64,000 bases of DNA from UKL13-2 sp947085425 (GCA_947085425.1 CAMTWK010000029.1:1-64000); one strand, 5' to 3'; positions 25,501-33,536 are shown, numbered from the stretch's first letter. Notes: a model not told the origin generated them from the letters alone. Program-made: numbers and translations.

Positions 25501-27191
25501 CCGGTTCGATTATCGTGGTGACCGATCTGACCGAACGTAAGTTGGCGGAAATACAGTTGCAGGAAAGTGAACAACGTTATCGCGCGTTGGTGGAGTGGTC
25601 ACCCGACCCGACCATTGTGCAGCGCAACGGCACATTGATTTATGTCAATCCCGCTTTTGTGAAATTGGTTGGTGGTTTGTCAACCGAATCATTGCTGGGA
25701 ACGTCTCTGCTCGACTACATTCATCCGGATTCGCGCAGTCTGGTGTTAACACGCATGCAGTCGATGCGCGATGGCGCGAAGGCCGCCCCGCCGGTCGAAA
25801 TAAAAGGACTCGGCTTGGATGGTTCGGTTGCCCACGCGGAAGTGCGATCGATTGTGATCGAGTTCGACGGCGCACCTGCAGTGCAAATTTTGATTCGTGA
25901 TATCACCGCGAGCAAACAGGCCGAAATGGAACGCGCTTCGCTCGAGGCGCAGTTGCGTGAATCACAAAAAATGGAGGCGATCGGCACCCTGGCTGGTGGC
26001 GTGGCACATGACTTTAATAATATTCTTGCCGCCATTCTGGGTAATACCGAGCTGGCGCGTCAGGACGTACGCAGCAATCCACGGGCGATCGAAAGCCTCG
26101 ATGAAATCAACAAAGCGGCGAAACGTGCGCGTGATCTGGTGCAACAAATTTTATCGTTTAGCCGCCGTCAGCCGACTGCAAAAAAATCACAGCCGTTGGC
26201 GCCTATTGTGAATGAGTCGTCCCGATTATTAAGCGCCACCCTGCCGGCAAGGTTGGTGTTGTCGACCGAGTGCGCGCCGGGTTTGCCGGATGTGGCGGTT
26301 GACGCAACCCAAATCCAGCAGGTGGTGATGAATCTGGCCACCAATGCCATGCAGGCAATGCCGAAGGGGTCGGGTCGCATCGATATTTGTCTTGATGCGG
26401 TATTGCTGGACGCCGCGCTGGTGATCAAGGTGCCGACGCTGCGTGAAATGTATATGAAACATCCGGGGCGGGTCATTCGGCTGGTGGTGCAAGACAGCGG
26501 GCCGGGTATGGGCGCGGACACGCGCACGCGCATATTTGAACCATTTTTCACCACCAAGCCGGTGGATGAGGGCACCGGCCTCGGACTGTCGGTGGTGCAT
26601 GGAATTGTCGAGGGGCATGACGGAATCATTTTGGTTGATAGCCAAATGGGTGTGGGCACAACCTTTACGATTTATTTGCCGGTGCTCGGCGTTGATTTGG
26701 ATGTGGCCGCCACTGCGGCCGGGCCGGCGGTTGAAGCTGCCACTGCGGCCGGGCCGGCGGTTGAAGCTGCCGCTGCGGCCGGGCCTGCCGCTGAACCTGT
26801 CGCGGTAGAGGCGAAGCAAACCGCTATTTTGTATATCGATGACGACGAATCCATGGTCTACCTGATCGATCGAATGCTGACCCGGCGCGGTTATCGGGTC
26901 AGTGTGCATTCTGATCAGTTGAAGGCGCTGGCGGAATTACGCGCCGACCCGCAGGCATTTGACTTGGTTTTGAGCGACTACAACATGCCGGGCATGTCGG
27001 GGCTGGATGTCGCCTTCGAGGTGCGTGCTATTCGCGCTGATTTGCCGGTCGCCATTGTGACCGGTTTTATCGACGAATATCTGCGCACCCAGGCGGAGAG
27101 CGTCGGCGTGCGTGAGTTGCTCTTTAAGGCGAATATCAACGACGAATTTTGTGATGCCGTGAGCCGCTTGATTGCAGCAAATTCAAAGTAA
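22551..27191 (+). CDS. Giant hybrid sensor histidine kinase with Cache, HAMP, six PAS domains and a receiver
   Basis: About 1546 residues. Order: membrane helix (LRVTLLTVAIFVAGMWSLSFYL), periplasmic double-Cache-like sensor to about 290, second helix (ILWSTIGLTILIGMLTWWML), HAMP, six PAS domains (about 380-1125), HisKA (IGTLAGGVAHDFNNILAAILG, phospho-His in AHDFNN), HATPase (VVMNLATNAMQAM; VQDSGPGMG; FTTKPVDEGTGLGLSVVHG), an Ala-rich linker and a C-terminal receiver (LYIDDDESM; LVLSDYNMPGMSG with phospho-Asp). PAS3-5 are near-tandem copies of about 123 residues, and PAS2 and PAS6 form a second similar pair. I prefer the ATG at 22551; GTG at 22500 or 22527 is possible. No separate response regulator is adjacent. 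Confidence 0.9.
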   Translation: MTHPQNPILMPWSLKLRVTLLTVAIFVAGMWSLSFYLEQTLREDMQQLLIEQQISAVHLVAAQINNEVNQRLTGLQIVAKSISPALIRNAAALQDAIEKEQVLLEQFNWGLFVVGIDGVAIASTPASANRVGNKYIDRDHVVRAIRDGNSNVGRPVISKTSGAPVVAMAVPIRDADQKIIGAIIGSIDLGKPSVLDKLSESRIGKTGSLLLIDREYRQIITTADKSRVMEILPAPGVTPLVDGFIKGEQGAGIFVNPHGVEVLGTAKDIPAAGWLVVAKLPTHEAFEPIRAIHQRILWSTIGLTILIGMLTWWMLRRQLEPIFGTVHALAAMLTSNAPPQPLPVKRMDEVGNLIDGFNRLLERLAEREQISKSAQDALSESELRLRVLLQDLPSVAVQGYGVDWIIHYWNKASEQIYGYRADEAIGKSLLDLVVPKNLRNEFAAAMQQMIATGQPMAATELTLLRKDGASVEVFSSHVMVQVPGREKELFCIDVDLTARKQADAALRESEQRFRNLIEMSPDAKIVHCNGIIIYANPAAIKLYAATTPTDLIGKAVIDFIRPDFRPMVLSRMQFIADGGLATQLAEIKNLRCDGAEIDVEVQSVPTVFDGQAAIHVAIRDITARRQMEREVNIQRDFAAQIVTSMGQGLSVTDVNRVRLFANPALAKMLGFEVSDLIGQPGENIILPEDRVLQHKHVLQRVDGKISSYEVRLQHRDGSLVPVQITGVPRFVDGQYAGSIAVITDLTERKEMEHEVNVQRDFANQIISAMGMGLSVSSANRELVYVNPAMAEILREDADQLVGKFTDNFVVPDERGMQQKQQDLRRGGQASTYETHFQRSDGSIVPVQVSAVPRLIDGKYAGSIAVVTDLSARRQMEQEVKAQRDFAAQVIKAMGQGLSVVDIHGNLEYGNPAFAQLLGYELSEIIGQPVNEVISHDDHPLQMAIEQARKAGHTSTYETNLRHRDGSFVLVQITGAPRFVDGEYAGSIIVVTDLTERKLAEIQLQESEQRYRALVEWSPDPTIVQRNGTLIYVNPAFVKLVGGLSTESLLGTSLLDYIHPDSRSLVLTRMQSMRDGAKAAPPVEIKGLGLDGSVAHAEVRSIVIEFDGAPAVQILIRDITASKQAEMERASLEAQLRESQKMEAIGTLAGGVAHDFNNILAAILGNTELARQDVRSNPRAIESLDEINKAAKRARDLVQQILSFSRRQPTAKKSQPLAPIVNESSRLLSATLPARLVLSTECAPGLPDVAVDATQIQQVVMNLATNAMQAMPKGSGRIDICLDAVLLDAALVIKVPTLREMYMKHPGRVIRLVVQDSGPGMGADTRTRIFEPFFTTKPVDEGTGLGLSVVHGIVEGHDGIILVDSQMGVGTTFTIYLPVLGVDLDVAATAAGPAVEAATAAGPAVEAAAAAGPAAEPVAVEAKQTAILYIDDDESMVYLIDRMLTRRGYRVSVHSDQLKALAELRADPQAFDLVLSDYNMPGMSGLDVAFEVRAIRADLPVAIVTGFIDEYLRTQAESVGVRELLFKANINDEFCDAVSRLIAANSK
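26709..26798 (+). repeat. Three 30-bp in-frame tandem repeats in the kinase linker
   Basis: Units 26709-26738, 26739-26768 and 26769-26798 each encode a ten-residue AxAAGPAxEx segment between the ATPase and receiver domains. The first two are almost identical DNA and the third has diverged. Copy number is likely to vary between strains. Confidence 0.85.
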
Positions 27192-27212
27192 ATTTGTGTG
27201 TGGCGCAAGCGC

Positions 27213-27276
27213 CGTTGGTGCGTTGGTGCGTTGTTGCGTTGGTGCGTTGTTGCGTTGGTGCGTTGGTGCGTTGTTC
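27213..27276. repeat. 8-bp tandem repeat CGTTGGTG/CGTTGTTG, eight units
   Basis: Eight consecutive octamers (CGTTGGTG, or CGTTGTTG in alternate positions, the last CGTTGTTC) fill the convergent gap between the histidine kinase and prfC. It is intergenic, so it cannot shift a reading frame, but it is a probable variable-number locus. Confidence 0.88.
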
Positions 27277-27281
27277 CATTG

Positions 27282-28889
27282 TTACATGCCGCTGGAAAAA
27301 TGCTGCCCCGCGTGTTCACGTAAGGCGTGGAATTTGACCTGTGGGTAACGCTCGGCGGCCACGTCGAGCTCGGACGTATGGGTCGCCAAAAATGCCGGCG
27401 CGTCGACCACGTCATATGCCACCCGATGGGCGTTGGTGTCGATAAATTTCCGCAAAATGGCAGGGTCTTCACAAGTGATCCAGCGCGCCAGACGATAACG
27501 CGACGTCTCCATAAAGGCGTCCACCTTGTATTCGGATTTTAAGCGGTGCAGGACTACTTCGAATTGCAAATTGCCGACCGCACCCAGCAACAAGCTGCCA
27601 CCGGCAATCGGTCTGAACACTTGAATCGCACCTTCTTCACCGAGCTGTTGCAGCCCCATGCGCAACTGTTTGGATTTGATCGGGTCCTTGATTTCGACCG
27701 TCTGGAAAATTTCCGGCGCGAAGTACGGTAGCCCGGTAAATCGCAGCGCCTCGCGCTCGGTCAGGGTGTCGCCCAGATGCAGCGTGCCGTGGTTGGGGAT
27801 GCCGATGATATCGCCGGCGAAAGCTTCGTCAAGCAGATCGCGCCGCTGCGATAAAAACGACACCACGGTGCCGGGACGAATGTCCTTGCCGGTGCGGGAA
27901 ACACGTAGTTTCATGCCGCGTTTAAAATGGCCGGAGCAGACCCGCACAAAGGCGATGCGGTCGCGGTGCGCGGGATCCATATTGGCTTGAATCTTGAACA
28001 CCACACCGGTGAATTCCGGCTCGGTGGGTTCCACCAACCGCTCCATGGCGGCGCGTGCGGTTGGTGCCGGTGCCACATCCACCAAGGCGTCCAATACTTC
28101 GCGCACACCAAAATTATTCACGGCGGAGCCAAAAAACAACGGCGACTGTTTACCCGCCAGAAAGGCGTCGCGATCAAATGCCGGGCAGGCGTCGCGCAAC
28201 AATTCGATTTCGTTTTTGGCTTGTTGCAGCTCTTCCGGATAACGCCCGGCGATCAGCGGGTTGTTGATGCCGGCCAGTATTTCATCGTCGTCACCACGCC
28301 GATCGTCGCCGGCCTGAAACACACGCATTGCATCTTTACGCAAATCGTACACACCGCGAAATTGCCGGCCCATGCCCAGCGGCCAGATGAATGGCACCAC
28401 GTCCATTTTCAGAACGCGCTCGACTTCCTCCATCAGCGCCAGCGGTGGCATCACTTCCCGATCCATCTTATTGATGAAGGTCAGAATCGGCGTGTTGCGT
28501 GCGCGGCAAACTTCGATCAGGCGCAAGGTTTGTGCTTCGACACCTTTGGCCGCGTCGATCACCATCAGTGCGGCGTCGACTGCGGTCAAGACACGATAGG
28601 TGTCTTCGGAGAAGTCTTGGTGACCGGGGGTGTCGAGCAGATTGACCACACAATCGCGGTACTCCATTTGCATGACCGAACTGGCCACCGAGATGCCGCG
28701 CTGTTTTTCGATTTCCATCCAGTCGGAAGTGGCGTGGCGGGTGGCTTTGCGTGCCTTGACACTGCCGGCAATCTGGATCGCACCCGCGAACAACAATAGC
28801 TTTTCGGTGAGCGTGGTTTTGCCGGCATCCGGGTGGGAAATGATGGCAAAGGTGCGGCGGCGTTTTATTTCTTTGGCAAGCGTGGTCAT
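27282..28889 (-). CDS. prfC: Peptide chain release factor 3
   Basis: A 535-residue translational GTPase that recycles RF1/RF2 from the ribosome after peptide release. The G motifs are clear: SHPDAGKTTLTEK (about 19-31), DTPGHQDFSEDT and NKMDRE. The EF-Tu-like domain II and the RF3 C-terminal domain (YKVDAFMETSRYRLARWI) follow. The ATG at 28889 (MTTLAKEIKRRRTF) matches the family N-terminus; a GTG eight codons upstream is less likely. Single gene, convergent with the histidine kinase. Confidence 0.95.
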   Translation of the reverse strand: MTTLAKEIKRRRTFAIISHPDAGKTTLTEKLLLFAGAIQIAGSVKARKATRHATSDWMEIEKQRGISVASSVMQMEYRDCVVNLLDTPGHQDFSEDTYRVLTAVDAALMVIDAAKGVEAQTLRLIEVCRARNTPILTFINKMDREVMPPLALMEEVERVLKMDVVPFIWPLGMGRQFRGVYDLRKDAMRVFQAGDDRRGDDDEILAGINNPLIAGRYPEELQQAKNEIELLRDACPAFDRDAFLAGKQSPLFFGSAVNNFGVREVLDALVDVAPAPTARAAMERLVEPTEPEFTGVVFKIQANMDPAHRDRIAFVRVCSGHFKRGMKLRVSRTGKDIRPGTVVSFLSQRRDLLDEAFAGDIIGIPNHGTLHLGDTLTEREALRFTGLPYFAPEIFQTVEIKDPIKSKQLRMGLQQLGEEGAIQVFRPIAGGSLLLGAVGNLQFEVVLHRLKSEYKVDAFMETSRYRLARWITCEDPAILRKFIDTNAHRVAYDVVDAPAFLATHTSELDVAAERYPQVKFHALREHAGQHFSSGM

Positions 28890-29007
28890 GTGTTGGGGCG
28901 CATCGAGAATCACGCAGCGGGATGCGCGCGGAACGAGCGAAATAAGCGAAGGCGCGAATTATCTCATTCGCCAGCCGTAGAGGAAGGAACAATTTGTGAA
29001 TTTATAC

Positions 29008-29033
29008 AAAACACCAGTATTGACGGGCGTTTT
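29008..29033. repeat. Best copy of the small hairpin-forming dispersed repeat
   Basis: AAAACACC (29008-29015), AGTATTGAC, then GGGCGTTTT (29025-29033) forms an imperfect hairpin and matches 2731-2755 closely. Lies between clpX-like and prfC genes. Confidence 0.55.
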
Positions 29034-29140
29034 GCGGCTTTTTGTGCCCAAACGTCGCCACCATGCTTGAGTTTGGCTAATTGATCTGCCAGCGTCTTCT
29101 CCTCAAACCTTGGTTGCTTTGCGACGGCAGTCGATGCAAT

Positions 29141-30199
29141 TTACACGCGGTGCAGGGTGGCCTCTTCAAACAACGACTTGATTTCAACCCGTTTGATGTC
29201 GCTGCGATCCGGCACCACAAACATGACCGGTGCGATCATTTCCTCAAAAATTCCACGCAGGCTGCGCGCGCCGACCTTGTACTCGACCGCGAGTGAGGCG
29301 ATCTCGTCAAACACACGCGGTGCGATTTCCAGGATCACCCCTTCGCGTTCAAGAATTTCGCGAAACTGGTTGTATAACGAATTGGTCGGCTCGGTCATGA
29401 TTTTGACCAACATGTCTTTCGACAGCGGCTCAAGGCTGGTCACCACCGGCAGGCGGCCGGTAAATTCGGGGATCAGGCCGTAGGCGATCAGGTCGGTCGG
29501 TTTGACGCGTGAATTGAGCCGGTCAAGAATCAGTTGGTTGCTGGCATCGGTCAACGAGATAAAACCATAGGCCTTGCCGTTGGCAATCACGTTTTCGAGC
29601 CCGACAAAAGCACCGCCGCAAATAAACAAAATATTGGCGGTGTCGATGGTGATGCCGCCGCTCAATTTCACCAGTGAACCTTCCATGATTTTGAGCAGCG
29701 CGTGTTGCACGTTTTCGCCGGAGGTGCCGGGCGCATTGGCACCGGCTGCTTTCAGCTTGTCGATTTCGTCGATAAACACAATGCCGCGTGATGCTTTTTG
29801 CAGATTGCCGTCGGCCTTGTTGATGAGGCGCAACAAGATGGCCTCAATTTCCTCATTGACGTATTTGGTCTGCGCCAGTGAGGTGGCGTCGGCGGTGACA
29901 AACGGCACACTGATGGCGCGCGACAGGGTTTCGCACAACAGCGTTTTGCCGGTGCCGGTCGGGCCGACCAGCAACACATTGCTTTTGCCAAGCGTGACCT
30001 TGTCGCTGCGTGATGGCAGGTGGGCATCGTGTTGTGCCGCCACCAGATTTTTAAAGTGGGTATACACCACCACCGCCAAGGCGCGTTTGGCGTCGTTTTG
30101 GCCGATCACGTGCTGATTGAGGTAAGCCACAATCGCACTCGGGGTGAGTTTGATTTTGGGTGCCGGATTGGCGTCGGGATTCGATTCTGCGGCGGTCAT
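29141..30199 (-). CDS. ClpX-like AAA+ unfoldase lacking the N-terminal zinc domain
   Basis: A 352-residue AAA+ ATPase of the ClpX/HslU type: GPTGTGKT (about 80-87), IVFIDEIDKLKAAG (about 140-153), GLIPEFTGRLPVVTSLEPL with the sensor-2-proximal region and GARSLRGIFEEMI near the end. Canonical ClpX is about 420 residues and begins with a four-Cys zinc domain, which is absent here. The IGF-type ClpP-docking loop is also not obvious: the region reads KAYGFISLTDASNQL. The gene stands alone, without clpP or lon. It is probably a specialised paralogue and the housekeeping clpX lies elsewhere. Confidence 0.82.
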   Translation of the reverse strand: MTAAESNPDANPAPKIKLTPSAIVAYLNQHVIGQNDAKRALAVVVYTHFKNLVAAQHDAHLPSRSDKVTLGKSNVLLVGPTGTGKTLLCETLSRAISVPFVTADATSLAQTKYVNEEIEAILLRLINKADGNLQKASRGIVFIDEIDKLKAAGANAPGTSGENVQHALLKIMEGSLVKLSGGITIDTANILFICGGAFVGLENVIANGKAYGFISLTDASNQLILDRLNSRVKPTDLIAYGLIPEFTGRLPVVTSLEPLSKDMLVKIMTEPTNSLYNQFREILEREGVILEIAPRVFDEIASLAVEYKVGARSLRGIFEEMIAPVMFVVPDRSDIKRVEIKSLFEEATLHRV

Positions 30200-30627
30200 C
30201 TGTGCCTCGATAGGGTCGGCTAAACGTCAGGTTTCAGCCTGGATGGATTGGTTGCCCATTGTAGTGTAGCGCTTCATTCTGTTTGGAATCTATTAAAGTA
30301 CGTAACCACAGATAAATATGGATGAACACAGTTGGATCAGCAGGTTTTATCCGTGTTCATCTGTGTTTGTCCGCGGTTAATGCCTTAGCTTTGACACTTT
30401 CTCTCACACTTAATAAGTCACAGTCATTACGAAGCACCACCCCGCAATTTTTTTGGCAGCGGCGGCGACCAAGGCGCTGCTGCGCGGTGGTTGCCGCTGC
30501 CGGCCGCTGCCGGCCATTGGCGGCCGGTAACATGCCGCCCTTGGTATGTTGTGCTTGGTGCAGGTTGATGCATTTTTCGGCCATTCTCACGTATGATTGC
30601 CTCTCCTAATTTTTGCGGGGAACAATC
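30200..30627. other. Intergenic region with a long imperfect inverted repeat and a GC-rich hairpin
   Basis: The 428-bp gap has two notable elements. One is an imperfect inverted repeat spanning about 30303-30380, with arms TAACCACAGATAAATATGGATGAACAC and GTGTTCATCTGTGTTTGTCC...GGTTA. The other is a hairpin CCGGCC (30510-30515) / GGCCGG (30522-30527), preceded by two copies of CCGCTGCCGG (30494-30513). The first resembles dispersed elements of many bacterial genomes and could be a MITE-like relic. No gene is seen. Confidence 0.6.
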
Positions 30628-30996
30628 ATGATTGGATATGTTTGTTTGGGCACGAACGATATCGAGCGTGCGACTCAATTTTACGATGCGTTGTTTGCGG
30701 TGATCGGTGCCAAACGACAGATGGAACTGGAGCGGGGAATTGCCTGGGGAATGAATGCGCAATCACCACTGCTCGCGGTTTTGAAACCATTCGACGGCGC
30801 GCCGGCAACAGTCGGCAACGGTGTGATGGTTGCCATTGTGGTCGACAGCCACGACAAGGTGGACGCCATATACAGCCAGGCGATAGCCCTGCACGCTCGG
30901 GATGAAGGCATGCCGAGCCAGCGATCGCCGGGATTTTACGCCGGCTATTTCCGCGACCTGGACGGCAACAAGCTGTGTGCTTTTTGTATGGGCTAA
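30628..30996 (+). CDS. VOC-superfamily (glyoxalase/bleomycin-resistance fold) protein
   Basis: A 122-residue protein with the two beta-alpha-beta-beta-beta modules of the vicinal-oxygen-chelate fold: GYVCLGTNDIERATQFYDALF at the start and GYFRDLDGNKLCAFC at the end, the latter typical of lactoylglutathione-lyase-like members. Substrate is unknown. The ATG at 30628 follows a GCGGGGAA ribosome site; five codons upstream, another reading lacks one. It ends 64 bp before the next exported protein gene. Confidence 0.85.
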   Translation: MIGYVCLGTNDIERATQFYDALFAVIGAKRQMELERGIAWGMNAQSPLLAVLKPFDGAPATVGNGVMVAIVVDSHDKVDAIYSQAIALHARDEGMPSQRSPGFYAGYFRDLDGNKLCAFCMG

Positions 30997-31060
30997 CCGC
31001 CGCCGGGCGGCATCCACCAAGCGGCGTGAACAATCTTTTGATGAGAGTGCGGAGTCAACG

Positions 31061-31579
31061 ATGAAATTTGTCCAAATGGTCCCAATGGTAATTGTTTCGA
31101 GTTTGTTGGTCGGGGCGGCGATGCCTGTTGCGGTCGCCAATGAGGCCGGCTTGCAAAAATGTCGGTTGGTAATGGACAACATGGCACGACTCGCCTGTTA
31201 CGACGCGATCAACGTTTCGCCCGCAGCCGGCGCAACGACAGCGACGGCAACAGCGGGCGCACCGGCAAAAAGTGTATCCAGCGCGGTCGCAACGTCGCCG
31301 GGCACAAACGACACTTCAGCGGATTTTGGATTGCCATCGATTGTTCGCGCGGCACAGATGGAGAAAATTACCAGCAACATTTCCGGTCGATTTGGCAGCT
31401 GGCAAAACGGCAGCCGCATCACCTTGGTCAACGGTCAGGTATGGCAGGTGATCGATGACAGCCGTGGAATCTGCGAGTGTGACAATCCAAAAGTGGTCGT
31501 CAGCCGCGGCAGTTTCGGCACCTTTTTTCTCGAAATTGAAGGCAAGGGCAATGCGCCGCGCGTCCGACGTGTCAAATAA
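31061..31579 (+). CDS. Exported protein of unknown function
   Basis: A 172-residue secreted protein. It has a signal peptide (MVIVSSLLVGAAMPVAVA-N), then CRLVMDNMARLACYDAI, a Cys-spaced RLACYD motif seen at the mature N-terminus of many periplasmic proteins, including T6SS-associated VasI-like ones. An Ala/Thr-rich low-complexity linker (about 57-90) follows, and then a small beta-rich domain (WQNGSRITLVNGQVWQVIDD; VVVSRGSFGTFFLEIEG). The final domain looks like a binding module; I cannot name it. Confidence 0.72.
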   Translation: MKFVQMVPMVIVSSLLVGAAMPVAVANEAGLQKCRLVMDNMARLACYDAINVSPAAGATTATATAGAPAKSVSSAVATSPGTNDTSADFGLPSIVRAAQMEKITSNISGRFGSWQNGSRITLVNGQVWQVIDDSRGICECDNPKVVVSRGSFGTFFLEIEGKGNAPRVRRVK

Positions 31580-31636
31580 ACGCGCAATTGTCCAATTGGC
31601 AAATTTATAACCATCCCCATCTCGAACGGTCCTGCA

Positions 31637-32584
31637 ATGCCAACTGATGATTTTGATTTCACCCAGCCGGGCGATTCACCGGCAACAGCTGCCAACGCGC
31701 ACTTGCCATCGGCTCCATTTAAACCCGCGTCCAGTCCGTTTTATGATGCCAAGGTCGCCGAAAAGTTTTTTCGGACCAGTGGCAAGGCAGAAAAAATTGC
31801 CGCCGGTGTAAAGCTGTTTGAAGAGGGCGAAAAATCCGGCAAGCAGGGATTTTTTGGCAAACGCATCGTCCACCGCATGTATTTTTTGACCGGGGGTGAA
31901 GTCGCACTGACCATTGATGGCAAACCACTCGACACCATTCAAGTTGGTGAGGTGGTGGGCGAAATGGCGCTGCTCAGTGAAATTCCCGGCATCGAGACGG
32001 CCAGTGCCCGCAGCGCCACCGCGACCGCCAAGACCGATTGCACGGTTTATTCGATGGATGGCGAACAAACCCAGACCGGGCTGGCCGCCACGCCGGAATT
32101 CGCGCTGATGTTAATGAGTGTGATGTTTGATCGGATGCGTTTCATCGCGGCCCGCTTGGCGATGCGGCGGATCTCGAAAAAAATAGAAGTATCGGAAGCG
32201 TTGGCCGCATTTACCACAGACATGCTGGCCACTCTGGAAGAAAAACTCGATCGCGCCACCATCATTCGTTATGACGCCGGCAGCCCCATCATGAAAGAGG
32301 GCGATAGCGGCATGAATATGTACATCATTTTGCGCGGTGCAGTGGAGATCTCCATTTGCGGCACAAACGTCGAAATTGCCGGGGTCGGTGTATCCATCGG
32401 CGAAATGGCGTTGGTTGATCAGTCGCCGCGTGCGGCCACGGCCATCGCGAAAACGGATTGCAAATTATTGGCCATGAATCGGGTCACGTTGATGAATCTG
32501 GTGAAATCCGAACCCAATATCGGCATGGCGTTGATGCGCTCGATGGCAGAGCGTTTGCGGCATATGAATTCGTTGTTGTCTTAA
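31637..32584 (+). CDS. Protein with two cyclic-nucleotide-binding-like domains
   Basis: A 315-residue soluble protein. The first cNMP-binding-like domain (about 45-160) has the phosphate-cassette-like VGEVVGEMALLSEIPGIETASARSATATA. The second (about 205-310) has GDSGMNMYIILRGAVEI and VGVSIGEMALVDQSPRAATAIA. In both cassettes the usual Arg of GE(M/L)A...R(S/T)A is preserved in part. There is no DNA-binding, kinase or membrane module, so it may sense cAMP or c-di-GMP for a partner, or act as a membrane-process regulator. The partner is not evident nearby. Confidence 0.82.
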   Translation: MPTDDFDFTQPGDSPATAANAHLPSAPFKPASSPFYDAKVAEKFFRTSGKAEKIAAGVKLFEEGEKSGKQGFFGKRIVHRMYFLTGGEVALTIDGKPLDTIQVGEVVGEMALLSEIPGIETASARSATATAKTDCTVYSMDGEQTQTGLAATPEFALMLMSVMFDRMRFIAARLAMRRISKKIEVSEALAAFTTDMLATLEEKLDRATIIRYDAGSPIMKEGDSGMNMYIILRGAVEISICGTNVEIAGVGVSIGEMALVDQSPRAATAIAKTDCKLLAMNRVTLMNLVKSEPNIGMALMRSMAERLRHMNSLLS

Positions 32585-32625
32585 ATGTGGTCCAATTTGT
32601 AATTGCTTGAAGCGGGAGGAAAGTC

Positions 32626-33108
32626 GTGACTGAACCGCAACATTTTCGAATCAGGCTTGAGTGGCCGGCCGATCCGGCACAAACGGCACATCCGGACGCG
32701 AACTTTTCCCGAAATGCGATTGTGAGCGCCGATGGCAAGGCGGTGGTGGAGGTGTCCTCGCCGACCGTGTTTGGTGGCGACGCGTCGCGCTACAGCCCGG
32801 AGGAATTGTTGATCATGTCGCTGGCGGAATGCCACATGCTCACTTTTCTGGTGATTGCCTCAAAAAAACGTCTGCGCGTGCTGCATTACGCGGATGCTGC
32901 CGAAGGCACGCTGGCAATCGGTGAATTTGGCGCGGCCGGAAAAATGTCCATGCAGGAGGTGGTGTTGCACCCGCGTGTGTTGGTTGCCAGGGGAAGTAAT
33001 TTGGCAGAGGCGAAACTGATGCACGAAAAGGCCCGTGCAAATTGTTTTGTCGCCAACTCGGTCAATTTTCCCGTGCGCCATCTGGCCGATATCATTGAGG
33101 CCGAGTAG
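32626..33108 (+). CDS. OsmC-family peroxidase-like protein
   Basis: A 160-residue OsmC/Ohr-fold protein. The two redox cysteines are in SLAECHMLTFL (about residue 69) and RANCFVANSVNF (about residue 144), the expected spacing for thiol-dependent hydroperoxide reduction. It starts with GTG at 32626, well placed behind GGGAGGA. It lies downstream of the cNMP-binding protein gene with a 41-bp gap and may share its transcript. Confidence 0.88.
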   Translation: MTEPQHFRIRLEWPADPAQTAHPDANFSRNAIVSADGKAVVEVSSPTVFGGDASRYSPEELLIMSLAECHMLTFLVIASKKRLRVLHYADAAEGTLAIGEFGAAGKMSMQEVVLHPRVLVARGSNLAEAKLMHEKARANCFVANSVNFPVRHLADIIEAE

Positions 33109-33117
33109 GTGCGGGCT

Positions 33118-33507
33118 CTATTCGGACTTTTTAGCGGCGCTTGTTTTCGTCCGGACTGGATTTTTTGGCTGCTTTTTTGCGGCCGCGCGCAACGCCGCAC
33201 CATAACCGCTGCTTGCCCACGATGCCATCACCGCCGGACTTTCCAGCGCGTCATCGGGGCAGCGAAAATAGCCGAGGGCCGTGGTTTTGCCTTTGCTTTC
33301 GTATATAAACGGCCCCAAACCAAGAGGCACAAACTCGGCGCGATTTTCATCATCGACCTTGAAATACAAAACATCGTCCGCGACCAATGCAAACATTTTG
33401 CCGTCTTTAAAAATGCCGGCACCGCCAAACATTCGTTTTGACGATACGCCCCCGATGGGCGTCATCAATTCCACGAGATAATCAACATACTCGTTGTGAT
33501 TTTTCAT
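33118..33507 (-). CDS. TfoX N-terminal domain protein
   Basis: A 129-residue protein with the TfoX-N signature SSKRMFGGAGIFKDGKMFALVADDVLYFKVD and a Lys/Ala-rich tail. It lacks the C-terminal TfoX helix-hairpin domain of the competence regulator, so a Sxy role should not be assumed. Stand-alone TfoX-N proteins are common and uncharacterised. It converges with the osmC-like gene and is divergent from the amidase gene. Confidence 0.85.
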   Translation of the reverse strand: MKNHNEYVDYLVELMTPIGGVSSKRMFGGAGIFKDGKMFALVADDVLYFKVDDENRAEFVPLGLGPFIYESKGKTTALGYFRCPDDALESPAVMASWASSGYGAALRAAAKKQPKNPVRTKTSAAKKSE

Positions 33508-33536
33508 TTCTTTAATTCATTCATCACGAATCCACC

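Noticed and set aside
26229..26909. 226-codon open frame opposite the kinase catalytic region
   Set aside because: Composition is Arg/His/Gly-rich, as expected for the complement of the kinase codons.
27213..27276. CRISPR array
   Set aside because: The repeats are contiguous octamers without spacers; no cas genes are present in the window.
27927..28799. 290-codon open frame on the plus strand
   Set aside because: Antisense shadow of prfC with His/Gln-rich, domain-less translation.
30510..30527. Terminator before the VOC gene
   Set aside because: The GC-rich hairpin has no following T run and lies upstream of the gene with no matching transcript end.
33118..33507. Competence regulator tfoX/sxy
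   Set aside because: Only the N-terminal domain is present, so the regulatory name is not justified.
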